DNA of 64,000 nucleotides from Anser cygnoides (Eukaryota > Chordata > Aves > Anseriformes > Anatidae). How positions within the stretch are numbered: the stretch's first letter is position 1; every line of letters starts with the position of its first letter. The stretch lies in assembly GCF_040182565.1 (NCBI RefSeq), contig NC_089876.1:5972001-6036000 (forward strand), given 5' to 3'. Position numbers and translations under genes: made by a program. Shown here piece by piece: positions 24,020 to 37,800 of this stretch. The notes beneath the pieces were generated by a model, which made no database searches, was not told where the DNA came from, and saw only the letters and a program-made list of their open reading frames with translations.

Positions 24020-25500
24020 ATCAACCTCTTCACGGTTGTTTTAAAGAGGCGCAAGCCTCCAAAACTCACACAAAACCTGGTAGCAACTGGGCAACAGCCT
24101 GAGCCGAGGCTGTGATGATGGTGGTGAATGAAGCAGGGGTGGGGGGAGGCTCAGAGCCAGTGTGTGACCCTCTGTGTTGGTCATCTGTTGACTCAGATGT
24201 CCTCCACCCCAACAAGTGCTCTGCCAGCCCCCTTCTGGCACCAGCATCCTTGCTGGGACATCCCGGCGGGTTGTACCCACGCGACTCGGTGGATGGAATA
24301 GCACCAAGGCCAGGGAAAGGGTTCTGTCCCCTTTCCTTGAAGATTTAGCCAAAGTGACCACAAGGTGATTGGTAGGGCCAGAGAATGGGGTGGTGGAGGG
24401 TGGCAGATGGCTGGGGACGAGGAAATGTGGGTGATCCTGCCTGGAAAACTGCCCTGGGATAGGGACCAGCACTGGGGGAGTTCAGGCATCCCAGCTGCCA
24501 TCCCTACCCTCATCCCCAAGAACTCCCAGCCCTACAGGCTCTGGCCACCCCATCACCACCCACCCCATCACCAACCACCAGCAGGATGGCCCCAGACAGC
24601 CTTCAGGTGTTCTCTGTGTGGTTTTTCCCTGAACCGTGCCTGGTAAATTGGGTTACTGGCACTGAACTCCTCCTTCTGGGGTGAAATTTTGGGTTTTCTC
24701 TGCTGGCAGGAGAGGCCAGCACTGGTTGTGCGCAGCAGAGACCCAGCAGCACCAAAGCCTTCTCACTTGCTGCTGCAGGCTTTGTGAAGACCTGGATTTC
24801 TGACAGGCAGGAGAGAGGAAATTCTTCCTTCTTAGCTGCCCTTTCCAAGCCCTGTGCTTGGAGGCTGCCTGGGTGTTTTGCTGGTGTGATGGACTTATCT
24901 GGGATGGTGTTCTCACAGCCACTCAAAGCGGATGTTACGAAAACACCACCAGTGCCTCCACGCCTCCGACTGCAACCCATGGCCAGATGGAAGGACTTAG
25001 CTCAACAGTGCCTAAAGAGCATATGCTGGTCTCCAGCAAGCTTGTCTCAGAGCTGGAGAGCATCAGCAAAAGCTCTGAGAAGAGGAAAAGCCTTGTTGTG
25101 TGTTTTTTTGTTTGTTTGTTTGTTTTTGTTTGTTTGTTTTCCTTGCTATTCTGCTGAGGAGCAGGTAGGGAATTCTTGTACCTGTGTCACCTGCAGAATC
25201 ATTCTTCATCATTTTTTTCCTCAGAAAAAACTTACTTTCCACTAAATACAATCTGTGGGCCTTAGCCACTCTGCAGTCAATGCCCAAGACTCTTCTTGGA
25301 ACCAGCTTCCTACTTCTACCATCCCTTGGTCAGCTACCCATAGTCATCAGTGGGAAGAAGTGATGTCATCAACAAGGAAGCGATGGAAAAAATATTTAGA
25401 AAGAAACAATTTTAAAAATAACCAAGGACTTCAGGTTCAGAGAGAAACAGGCTTTCAATAAGAATGTAAATAACTTTAAAACAGGTTTCTTGCTTTGATT
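24020..25500. other. Intergenic region between convergent FABP1 and SMYD1
   Basis: About 1.5 kb between the two 3' ends. It holds a (TTTG)n tract but no open frame with recognisable content. Confidence 0.6.
25103..25141. repeat. (TTTG)n microsatellite
   Basis: Interrupted tandem TTTG units, seen directly. Confidence 0.9.
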
Positions 25501-25506
25501 TTTAAT
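25501..25506 (-). terminator. Candidate SMYD1 polyadenylation signal
   Basis: The plus-strand TTTAAT reads ATTAAA on the minus strand, about 215 bases past the SMYD1 stop. No AATAAA is seen between it and the stop. Confidence 0.4.
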
Positions 25507-25719
25507 GTTAGTGGTAGAAAAAGGATGTTGTTTCTGCCAAGAGCTCCTTTGCTTTGAGCCCTCAGAAGGTTTTTCAGGACTCTCCCCCAGCAGGTCCATG
25601 CTCTCAGACTGGTGCCACTGGAAACAATCCTTATGGGTGTGTCTCATGCATAGATCACGTTCCCCAGGTGCGACAGGTGACGATGCCCCACAGGCATGAC
25701 TTTGTGTCAAGTTCAGGGT

Positions 25720-25878
25720 CTATTCCTTCTTGTGGAAGAGGCTGGGTGCGGTCTCATTGCTGGGTTCAGGCATGACTTCAATCTTTTGGTTTTTGAGGGC
25801 AGCTTCCCTCATCTTGTAGTACATGAACTCATTCTGCTGGAACATGCGCAGCTCCATCTCCGTCTGGACACGCATGAC
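25720..25878 (-). CDS. SMYD1: SMYD1 terminal coding exon 10
   Basis: Encodes residues 435-486, VMRVQTEMELRMFQQNEF to LFHKKE, and the TAG stop. The acceptor is GTCCCTCAG. Confidence 0.95.
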   Translation of the reverse strand, partial: VMRVQTEMELRMFQQNEFMYYKMREAALKNQKIEVMPEPSNETAPSLFHKKE

Positions 25879-28800
25879 CTGAGGGACACAACAGGTTAAA
25901 GACCTGTGACACAGATCTCAAAGCAAGTGAAAAACACACGGCCTGAAAGTGGGGACCAGCCATCAGGCGTGTCCTAGAGCATGTAATGGCTGCTGCACCC
26001 TGCTCCAGGTGTCCCAAAAGCAGGACCAGGGCTGACTGGACACAGATAGCATTTACTTTCTCAGTCCTGGTTGCTTGTGAGCTATGAAGGTGAAGAAGGC
26101 ATCAGCCCTTCCTGCACCCAGCTTTTCTGCTGGGAAACCTCACGCTCCCAAACATCCCTGGATTCACCATGAGCAGTCATTCATCGTGCTGCATTGTGGC
26201 ATAGGTTCAGAAGGGATTTTAGGAAATGTTTTTACACCTGTCTGTGAGTTTCTTCAACCTTCTTTAGGAGCACAGAAGTAAGCATGTGGCATATATCCAC
26301 TATTTTCATCCTGAAGAAAGTGAAAAGGGAAATGGAGGTGCTGGAGTCCCACCCCCTGATAATATATACATATAGGAAAACAGCCAACAGCCAGTTTGGC
26401 TTCAGGCCTAAGATAATTATTTTTCTGATGATATAAAATTGCACTAAGATTATAGCTCTGCTGTAATGGGGACTAAGACATCAATAAAAGATTTCATGTG
26501 GTGTTGTGTAATTTTTTTTTGGCTAACAAAGGAGAATTCTGTAAAGCCAGCAGGTCACACTGGGTGAGTTAAAGGTTAAAGAAATGATCAATCCCCAGAT
26601 GCAAGTATAAGGAGTTCATCACAGCTGAGCAGATATAATTCCCCTGGGATCTGCAGGTCTTGGCCCTAAGCTAGGGTATAGACCTATCGGTCATTTGAGA
26701 AAAAAATGCATTGCAGACCAGAAGGACTGGAGAGGGGTAAATAAAGAAGAATGGTCACCAATATAAGATGAAGAATATTGGTTGGTAAGCTGGGAACAGG
26801 GCCCCCATACGTAATTTGATATAGTCAAACTGTAATGCCATCCATCTGGGAGCAATGCAATCAGGCTGTTTGAAGAATGGGAGCCTCTGTCCTTGGGCAC
26901 AGCAGTTTCAAAAAAAGATTCAGGGGCTCACTGGCTATTTTTAATGCATGTCCTGGTGCTGGATAAAAGCTATTTTTCAGGGATGAAATTTTCCGATGGG
27001 AAGGAACAAGCATTTTCCAGCACACTCTAACATGATAATGAATGTAACTGTACCGGGGCGGATAGCAGAGACAAGAAGGGAGATCCTGACACCTACCTCC
27101 AGGTCCTTGGTAATGGGGTGGGAAGGTCCATGGGTTATCAGGAGGATGGCGTAGGCTTTACAGATCATGCCATGGCCGGCTTCGATGAGGCCAGCATGCC
27201 AGTGGGTCACTCCTGCCCGCATCACAGCCATCCCCAGCTGCGCGTTGTTGGGATGGTATATTTTCCTGGAAAAGCATTGAGTAATTTTAGCTCAGGAGAG
27301 ATCTGAGTTCCCAAGTGTTTGTCAACGATGTGACATGTTTTCCGAAGAGCAGACTGTGTATTCAGGTGAAGACCCTATTGAATTTGGTGCCACTTAAATG
27401 TGCAGCCCTGCTTAAAAAGGGTCAGGAGGGCATGAGTTACACAGGGACACGAGATGTTGTGAAAGAGGGTGAACAACCTGCTGACAGTGTGAGCTGGACA
27501 TCTGGATTGGAGAATAGCAAGGTTTATCATTCCACAGGATTTTGACACAGACAAAACCCAGACCTGACCCTACAGCCCAGATGGCACAAAACATAGAATC
27601 AGAGATTTAATGAAGGCCTTAACTGAGAATGCAACAATCATCAGATTCTCATTAGCCAAGGCCCAAATCCACATATTCAAGGGGCATCCTGAGTGCCATC
27701 AGTTTGACAGTTTCTCTTTTCTCTACGACTTCTCCTTCCCACAGGCCACAGAGGAACAGACCATGCCCTGCAGCGACTCTGTCCTGCACCCAGGCTTTGT
27801 GCTTTGCTACCAGGGCAGCCCTGAGATGCTTCTAAACAAATCAAAGAGGCTAATGAAAGATGACCAAAACCACTTGGCAGTTACAATTCAGTAAACTGAG
27901 GTGTTTGGGAGCTCTTGTGCATTTAGACAGGGGCTCTCTGTCTGCTAATATAATCAGGACCAAATCTGAATGTCACTACTGCTGTCCTGATGGGAACAGA
28001 CTAAGAAAATAATTTCTATAACACACTGCCTAACATTGTACAACCACAGAGAGCTACCAAAACCAGGGCAATGCCATACATGTAGCCGTCCACCATCCTC
28101 TTGGCATAGTCAGCTGCTTCCTCAAACATCTGGAGGTAGGAGAGCACCTCGGAGGCGATGCTGAGGATCCTCAGGAGGTAGAGGTTCGTGTCCCCCAGCA
28201 CAGGCTCCTGTTTCTTCAGGCAGTCACGGCACAATTTCACAACCTGCATCCAGGGGAAGCGGAGAGAGAAAGCCAGAGCAGCATCAGCCTGAATCCGACC
28301 CCCAGAGCCCTGTGTGTTGCGTGGTCCACACCAGCCCTAGAGGCCAAGTCAGACTCTGTGAAGGCTGTGGAAAATAGGATATGCTTTTATCTGTCCAGAA
28401 ACATCAGTCTAACAAAATGACTGGGGCTCAAATCATCCGCTGGTGAGGAAGACGTGATTGTACCCCCCATGCCATCCACCCAACCTCCTGCCACACTTGA
28501 TGCAAGGAATGCTCCTGATCGCCCCGTGGGGCTGCAGACAGGCACTGCCCCATGCCCATCTCTCATCTGTGCCAGCTTTTGCGATTCGAACTGCCAAGAG
28601 GGCAGGAGGCACTTGGGGACGTTCAGGTTACAGAGGTGGGTCTTTGTTTCACCCATAAATCATTGACTCAAAGAGGGACGAGCCCTGCTGTCCCTAGCAC
28701 CATGTGTACAAAAGCACAGGGACTCACTTCATGGTAAACTCCCTCCAGGCGGGCCTTGTTGATCTTCTCCAACGTGTCCTTGGAGAACTGGATAACCTCC

Positions 28801-31800
28801 TTCACCGTCTCTGCAGAGGGCTGGGGACAAAATTAGGAAACCCGGTGAGGAAAACCCACCATTCCTGCTGCTGGCTGGGTTAGCTGGGGTGCCTCCTCAG
28901 GCCTACCCAGGCCTGGCCTTAAACCATCCCGTAACCAAACTCAGGGGTGAAGCTCCTGCTGGCTTCAGCAAGAGCATGGCTGGGCCACCGATCAGGGCAG
29001 CAGCCATATACATCTGGCTTGGTTCCTCATTTTTTTTGTCCGCTTCTCTCCTCTGGAGAAAGGACAGAATCGGCCCTGCTACCGGGAGGCCTCACGAGCA
29101 GCCACAGAGGCTGTGAAAATGGGAGAAGGTGAACAGATACTGGTCGGTGTGTACCAGGAGCTCCTAACACAGCTGCCTGGAATAAATGAGGAGGAATTAG
29201 GTGGAATAAGGGTAGGAAAGATTATATTACTAAATTTTACCTACTCTGCTCCCTTTAGATCTAAATACCCCAAGACAGTTTACCTCAGATTTCAGTCGCA
29301 TCCAGAAAGTGAAACGTGTTTTCCCATATACCTCAGAGACGTTTGGATTTCACCGTGGATTGGAAGACATCCAGGCATGATGCACACCCAGGCACGCCTG
29401 GCCAAACACTAACCAGCCCCTAATTAGCTCCCCTCCATTTAATGCTGAAATATAACTTTATCCAGCACCATCAGGTATCCTCTCCTTTTCTGAGCTGTTC
29501 GAAGTTGGATTTTCAAACTCTTGAAAATTTAGTACGGAAGGAAAACAGAAGCTTTTCAGAGCTATATGCCCCATATATTCATGGGTGTGTATGTATGTGT
29601 TATGATTTATTATTACATGTTATTAGACAGGAACGATCACAGCTAATCAGATGGTAGCAGCTGTTTGAGCAGTACGCGGGGTGTCCTAGTGGCAAGAGCA
29701 CATTCAAAGGCAACGTTAACGTCAGTGCAAATCGCATCGCTCTGCTGTCTGAGCAAAGACTCCCAGAATAGGCACTTTAACAGCACTTCCACAGCAGCTT
29801 TATCTAATAAAAACCCCCTCCTGCATTTCCTAGCCCCCTAATCCTGTTGCCATCATAAACAATGCTGCTCTTTGGAAGGGGTGACGGACCGGAGGCCGGA
29901 GCGGCTGTTGAGGATGCGAGGTGTCAATCCTGCACGTATTCAGAGAGCTTTTTCCACACAGCTGTGAGCGCTGCCGCTGTCAGGAGAGCGAGCCTGGGCT
30001 GGGGAATGCGATACAGCCGGCGTGCTCTGCGGGTGAGCTCAGTCCGGATACTTATTGTCAGGGAGGGACGGTATTTTTAATAGCTGAAATCAGGCACCTG
30101 GCATAGTTACAAGGGTGTTTGTGGTTTTTTTTAAGCCAGCTTTAGGTGGTGGAGCACACATATCTGAAAGTGCGTGTGTTCCCGCTGCACTGCAGGGCGC
30201 TTGGAATGATCACGAAAAGGGGACGGTGCCTCTCAATGCTCCACAGCAGGTGCTGAGATTTTCCTGAGAGCAGAGCTGGGATCTTTTTATGAAATACTTC
30301 TAGAGGAAGTCAGGGGAAAGGGCTTCTACCTCTGGGACAGCTTTACATTGGAAGTGGGGAGTTTCAGTAGCTAAGATTAGCTTTAAAATGAATCTTGATA
30401 ATTTGGAAAAGGGATTATATAGCAATGTCTTTTGCAATAGCTTGCTTTTTGTAAAGCTTGCAGGAGTAGAAGCCTCCTAAACTAACACTGTCACAGATTA
30501 AACAAAAATAATAATAATAAAGTACTTATATCCTTGAGCAAAGGAACCAAAAAGGAGATCTTACAGCTACCAGCATGCTCAGAAATTGAAGCTGCTGGCC
30601 AAGAAACATATCCTAATGCCGACAGCAAGACACAGCCCTCCCGCTCAGTCACTTGCCAGACCTCCAGAGAAAACACAGGTGACTGGAAAATGAATGGTCC
30701 AACACACTAATTCTTCCCAGTAAGTCTGCCCAAAGCAGCCATGCACAGAGGAAAGCCAGGGGAAAGATCAAATTCACTGTGACCGGTTGGTGCGATGAGG
30801 GCTGGAAGATCAGATTCCCACCTTTCCAGAGCCAGTGTGATGGTACATCTTTTACAAATACCACAGCTTCAGCAGGGCCGGTTAGTCCTGTCATCATGAA
30901 TTATAGATATATATATAATACATATATATCATAATAATATATTATTCCCTGTCCTGCTGTTCAAAACTTCAATTCCATTCAGCTCCTCACAAAAAGCCCG
31001 ATCTAAATGTCAGCATTTTTGTCATCTCTAGACCTCATTTTCCAAGATTTTAGCATTCTGCCTGATGGACTGTCAGGTTAGAGCTAAAGGCAACTTTTGT
31101 GGGCTTTTTAAAACTGAAAAGCTGTATGCATGTTGCACAGTAGGGACTAAACCAACCTTGCACGGTGTGTTTGAGTTGGCATTGGGCTCAATAATGTTTC
31201 AGTTCTGACCTCATTTTTCACATTAGAACTGTTTGGGCTTCTGCCAAAACCTGCCTCTGCTGCTCCTGAGTGTCCTCAGGCTGTGGAGGAGATGGAGCCA
31301 CCTCTGGGTGTGGGCACCGCAGGGCCATACCTTGTGGTCCCCCTCCTTCACCGCCAGCATCAGGTCGTCCTTGATCTGTTTCTTGCAGTGCTCGCAGGTG
31401 CAGTCAAAGTAATACTGCTTCTTCAGCTGCCTCCGCCGCTCCTCGCTCACGTTGAGGAAATCCACGTAGGACACGGTCAGCTCATCCCCCGGGGAGATCT
31501 TGCTCAGCGCCCGCAGCTCGATCCTGGGTGCAAAGAAGGCAAGATGTGCACTTGGAGAAGCGAATGCAGCCATTGAGGCACCACGGACAAATCCTGCTAA
31601 TGGCCCCAGAGGTCAGCCCTTGCCCTAAGGTACTGCTTTAGCAATGCAGGGATGTGCAGCAGTCAGTTAACTGAATAGGGAGTGAAAACACAGTCACACC
31701 AGTTTCTCCTGCCCTTCCGCCAGTCCCTGCCTGGGATACACTGGAAAGCAGAAAATGTTCCATTCAGGGTGAATGGAGGGGTAAATTTAGGCATAAAATC

Positions 31801-34800
31801 TTATTATGCCACAGGGGATCTCGCCAGAAGAAAAGCCTGAGATCAGAAGTACACGACGAGCCTTGCAAAATGCTGAGTTTGGACTTTGGGGCTTTTTTAA
31901 GTGCCGCTTGTATTCTGCTCGCACATCCCTGGCCAGACTCCCAGATCCTGAGCCAGGCTGCTTTCGGTATCATTTTCACTCGGAAAAGCTAAGAGATGTT
32001 CCCGCTGGGTGCTGGAAAAGGGACGCCCTTTTTCGTGCATCTCTACATAAACCCTTAGGAACAGTTCACTGGGAATGGTTTATTTTCTATTATAGCCCAT
32101 TCGATCCGATGCCTAGTGCCAATACCAAACACAAGGAAATCACCAGTCTGTTACCAAACCAAAATCCACGGCAGACCCTCACAAGATGACAGGCCTTTGG
32201 AAAGCCAGATCTTTGTATCTGCCTTTATCTCAACTCTTACCCTGTAAAACATCTCAAATGCCCTTGCGCTTCCACTCCAGCAAGAGAAATGTCTCAGTTA
32301 ATCTGGGCCACCTCTCCACCACGGGGTCTGGATAAGCACAGAGGGCTGAAGAATTAACCCAGAAACACCAACTGTGAGTGGTGTTTCCATGTCCATCTGC
32401 TTCCCCATCTTCTAGTGCCTCGCTGTAGGGCTCATCCAGAAGCCAGGACGTTTGTATCAGCTCAGCTCCGTGTTTTAGGAAAAGGCTCTAGGGGATGCCC
32501 AGCTGTCTAACCAGGACGAGGAAGTGCTTGGACTGAGCACCACAGCAAGGCTGGTGGCTAAAAGCAGGGCAGTGGCGCATCAAAGCTCGAGGACAGTGAG
32601 GCCACCAGGATGGGAGTCACCCAGGGGTCTTCCACCATCGGCGGCCTGATCCTGCTGCACCCAACGGTAGTTTTTACGTGACCTGGGTGGGCTTGCTGGC
32701 TCCCACTTGAACATGAGGTCCTTTAGGTGGGACCCTGTGAAGGTCTCACCAAAGGCATACCCAGGTGCATCTTCTGGGGCGGATGGGGGGAACTTCTCCT
32801 GCATGATCATATTTCTGTAAAGGCGCTGTAATTCCCATTAGGAAACCCTCCAGGGGCATACCTCTAAGTCTGTCTGCTGTGCTAAAGCTGCTGTGAAAAC
32901 TACTCTTTGAGGATGGTCTTGACCTTCTCTGGGCACTAGGTCATATCAACAGCATATTCCATACTGAATTTATCGCCGAACATGCCATCATCACGAAGGG
33001 CAGCTATTAGTTCTGCCGTAACCACGGGAAAATGCCACCGGCAGAAAGGTGCGACCAGCTACTCCAGGAGAAAGTGCACAAATCAGAGCAATTTCCATCA
33101 GAAAGTTACACACAGAAACGTTCCCCTTCACACTTAATGGGATCCTCGTTAACGTGACTCATGCAACCAGAGAAGCAGAAGCAAGCCTTGACTTTTATGA
33201 TGCCCCTGGTAGCCTAAGCACCGTAGGTGTATTTTAAGCCGTGATCCCTTGGGTCGAGGGGATTGATAGCGTTTCGGACGAGCCCGGACACAGATGGTAT
33301 ATTTTAAATGCTACAGTTAAAGAGACACTGTCGGCCGAGATAGCCCCGCAGACCTTGAAAGGTGTGGGCACGGGCACTGCGAGCACCAGGGAGCTCAAAA
33401 CACAGGAATAGGAGAACTTTAATCAGAAGTAAAACGCATCTGCCCATTTTTATGGTCCTAATTGTAATGCTCTGAGTCAGTGGTGAGGAAAGGCAAAGTA
33501 TTTCACCTTTTATTTGAGGATATTGCCTGCTTGTTTGAAATTAAAGTTTAAAGACAACAGTGTCCCTTTAACTGGACTGACTATAACATACCAGGTGAAG
33601 TGAGATAAGCAGAAAATTTGTTCTTTTGTTTGTTTGTTTGTACACATTTTAGTGATTTCTTCATCAAAAGCGAAATGCTTGGATCAGGTAGCAGTGGCAT
33701 CATGAAAAGGTAAAACATTAATCAGGCATTATCATAAAAAAAAAGGGATGAAGCCTACACCTCATGGTATTGCTATTGTAGTCAATGCATTCAAAGGGCA
33801 CTGTCTGTTGCACAAGAAACGAGGGCTGTTTAGTATGTCAGTAATGCAGCCGTTTCCCATCTCGTAGTACGCAAGGTTTTATTTTGGGCCGTGTAAGATT
33901 AGCGAGACCTTGCTCTGACTTTCATGCTCTTGCTGCGGTCGTTTGGGGGGAGAAATGAGAAGTGGAGGGGAAATATTGAAAGAGAGGGAGACACGAGAAA
34001 GGTTGGAAGGGAAGGGAGGGAATTTGCAGTCGGGGAGGCATTACTGCTATTGTTTTAATTTACCACAAAATGCAGAGTTAAGTGAGGTTTGGGTTTAGTG
34101 GGGCTTTACACAGGGGAGGAGTAGAAGATCGGAAGAAGGAGAAGGTCAAATTGTCTGCACACGGAGGGCTTTCGGAGCCCCTCGGTGCTGTTTGCAGCTT
34201 CATTAACACAGGGCATGAGGGGTACGGGGCGAGGGGAAGGACGATGCTCTCAGGAATGACCCACCTCATCTGTGTGTGGAACATTGATCTTACAGCCTCA
34301 TGACTGAAAGACAAAACAGACATCTGCAGTTTACACAGGTGCAAGTACAACCAAAGAAACTGGGCGAACTGGGATCGTCTGGGCTGGGGGCGATGGGGCT
34401 CCCGGCGCCTGGCTCGTGTCTCGCTGCATGAGGGCACAAAGCGCTCTGCTTTTCCTCTACAGCTGCTGTAACCCTATCACAGCGGATTTGGGGGACAGCT
34501 GTCCTGCACCGTGATTTTAGGAGTGCTGTCAGCCAGAGGATGAGCAAAACCCGCTTCTGACATTTTGCTATTTGGGGCTAGTTCTCCTGCACAGACCAGA
34601 AACGTCACCGCCACCGTCAGTACTCATGCTCTACAAGGCGTAGCTTGAAATGGAAATTAGACTGGGATATCAGCAACAGGTCTGTGCTCTCTGTGATGAG
34701 TTTAGTGGGTCCCCAAACCCGGTATTGTGCCCTGAGCGCTGATCGAGAGCTCGGTTCCCGCAGCAGTAGCTGGTCTTATCACCAGATTTCCACAGAAGGA

Positions 34801-37800
34801 CAAGAAACCGGGACAGTTGCACAACCCAACCAGACCGTTAAGGTTTATTCAAGTCAGTAACAGGCCACATGTGGGAGCTTGTAGGTTTTTTTTTTTTGGC
34901 AGTGAGAACTGGGGTGCACAAGCAATGCACTAATTAAAGAAGAGGAGGCTGCAGGGTCACCTTTTAGGCTCAGCACTGAAGCTTGCTGAACACAGGAGTT
35001 TATAAAATCTTAAGACCAAGCAGAAAATGTTGATGAAATGCTGTGGCTGTGGAGTTTTTGGCAAGCAGTTCCCCACAGCTAATGCCTCGCACACGATGCG
35101 CTTGCTGGATCAGCAGTGGTTTATGCCCGTTCTGGCCTGGGAGGAGGCTGTGGGGGGCAGAACATCCCTCCCATCCCTGCCCTGAGCCCTGAGAGCAGCA
35201 GCTGCTGCTCCCAGCTCTGCCGGGGCTTCCCTGCATTCCCCGCTGTGCCTCTCACCCTCTTCCTATCTCACACATCCTGCAGATGTTTTCTTACAGGGTT
35301 TGGGTGGCAACGGGGAATGCACGGTGCCTTGGGGTATCCTGCACTTGCATGTGTTTGCAGATAACAGTCATGTTTGTCATTAAGAACCCATTGCTAAATA
35401 GTTAATCAGTAATTAATAAAGATTGTACACTCTCACAAGGATGAGGAGTTGTGTTATAGATGGCTAAAAGAACATCAGTAACAGTGATATATAGCTGACT
35501 GCAAGCTTCGGTTATGGAAAAATTCTTGGACTGTGGACTCAATTTAATCTTCAATAATTCATTAACCAAAGCTGTTCCTTAACTGTTTGTAAATAAAACT
35601 TCAATTAAAGTGATCTAGTCAGCTACTTACCACTTTATCCGTCTGAGTCTGATTTCAAGACGCACGGGGAAATTATTTGCTGGTTTGCTGGATTTGAGGT
35701 CAAAGCCTGCTGATAAGTTGTGTGCATTTGTTTGGTGCATCAGACAGCAATTTTTTAAATAACAAGCAGAGATAAAACAGCTCCTCTTTAGAAAGAAAAT
35801 CCTGTGCTTTTTTTGGTTCTGGATTACAAAAGGAAATGAGAATGAATAGATTTTCTGGGGCAGGGATCTGATGCTCTGGGGTTAGCAGTCTGTTACGTGA
35901 GTCGCCTGTTAGGATGCATCCCCGCTGCGCCTGAGGGAAGAAACCCACTCACTTGCCGTTGTTGAAGATGACGGTACAGTTGGGCCAGCAGTCGTGGTTG
36001 GCTTGGCAGAGGTTGGGGAAGATTCCCACACCAACAGCTTGCAGTCCTCTTTGGTCGCTGAGGGTGAAGGCGTTGCAGTTGATCTAGTCCCAAAACACAG
36101 GCGGGAAGAAGCATTAAAGGAGAGAAAGCTGAGCTCAGCTACACTCAGGATGTCTCGGCTCCTGCTGATGGTTAGGAGAGGTGAATCTCCAGCATCCCAC
36201 CTCCAAACCTTACGGAGAAAGGAGGATTGCCTGCAAGATTGTTGTAGGAGGTGATTGTAGAAATGACATCTTTAGTTGGGATAAAGCATCAGAAAAAGAG
36301 ACGTGATGCAGGACTCCAGCAGATGGACCAGCTCAGAGCAGGGCTGAGTAACGCTGCAGAGTACTGCCTGTTAATATTCACTCAGGATGCTTCAGATATA
36401 TTTTGCCTGACCGTCCTTTGCTTTCCTTACACTCGCTTTCTGCAAATAATTCAGGAAAAGGCCACAGGAGAATGAATTTGAGGCAATTTAAGCAGAGCAT
36501 TTGCAGAAAGCAAAGTTCACGCTTAAAAACCAGGAGTCAGTGGCGGAAATTAACCTTGCATTCAGCCTGGACACATATCTGCTGGGTGGCCCCCAGAGCT
36601 GACAAAAACCAATTGCGGCAGTTTGGTATGAGTCCCAGGCAATGAATTTTCAAAATGATTACTTTGGGGTGACATATATACCAAGAGTGAGTGATTATGA
36701 TTTTCTGTACAATACATTATCACATATGAATTGTTCAGGGAACAGTTTTGAGTCACAAACATAAACAAGCAAAGAATTTGCAAAAAACAAGTACGATAGG
36801 ATATACCAAAGGAAATCATTAACTCAGCTGCTAATTGCTTTAATCCCTTAATAGTTTTATTTCCTCTCTTATCTAACGCTGTGCTTCATCCAAAGTGCCT
36901 TACTGCTACGTGGGCAAGCCGTGCTGGTTGCTAGCACGTGGCTCTCCCTGTGCCCAGTGGGCTGGATTTGCTCTGCGGGGTGAGTACCAAAGGATGCTCT
37001 GTGTCCCCCCAGGGGAAACCGATGTCCCATGGGGTTAGCATGGACGAGGATGCACCAGCCTGTGCCAGGGCTGGGGGCAGAGCTGCTCAGCCTGAACTGG
37101 CCTCAGGGAATTTCCCTCTGCTACACTGAGGACAAAATGTGTAGTTAACGTGTTAGGAAAGGACATTATGAAGTATATTTTGTATATTTTACCTATTTAT
37201 ATATATATATATGCAAAAATGTAATGTATACGATATATAATAGACTAATGCATACACTAAAATAGATCTGCTATATACTATTTAAGTATACATATTAAAA
37301 ATATATATTTAAATAGATTTTCTTAGCTCTTTTAGGCGCAGAGAGATGCCTACTGGGAACTGTGATGCCGGTGCAGCACCTGAGTTTGAGACAGACACTT
37401 GTCTGCATGTTTTGACAGATAAAAAATCCAGACCTTGACCTTGCTGGGCCTCAGTTTCGCCACGTGAGTGCAGATGGGGAACGTGACAGTATTCAAGCTG
37501 CCTGCAGCTACTGCCTGTCCAACTGCTGTGGCTTCATAAGGGCAAGATAGGAGTTAAGTCAAGAGTTATCAAGGCTTGGTATGAGACTTCCTCTGGGCAC
37601 CTGGCACAGCCCATGGCACTAAAAGCAGCCCCCCTTTGCCCTCCCAGCCCTCGGACGTACCACTCCGAATATGTGGGAGATGTACTGCATGCCGAACTGC
37701 TGGCTCTGGGGCGGCCAAAACTCCAGGAAGCTCTCCACGTCGACACGAAGGTCTTTCTTCTCCTCCTCACCGAAGTTTTCCACGTGGTTCTGCAGGTCGT

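Noticed and set aside
32580..32810. 76-codon minus-strand open frame in SMYD1 intron 5
   Set aside because: It looked like a possible extra exon, but it has no counterpart in SMYD1, and exons 5 and 6 already join perfectly in phase.
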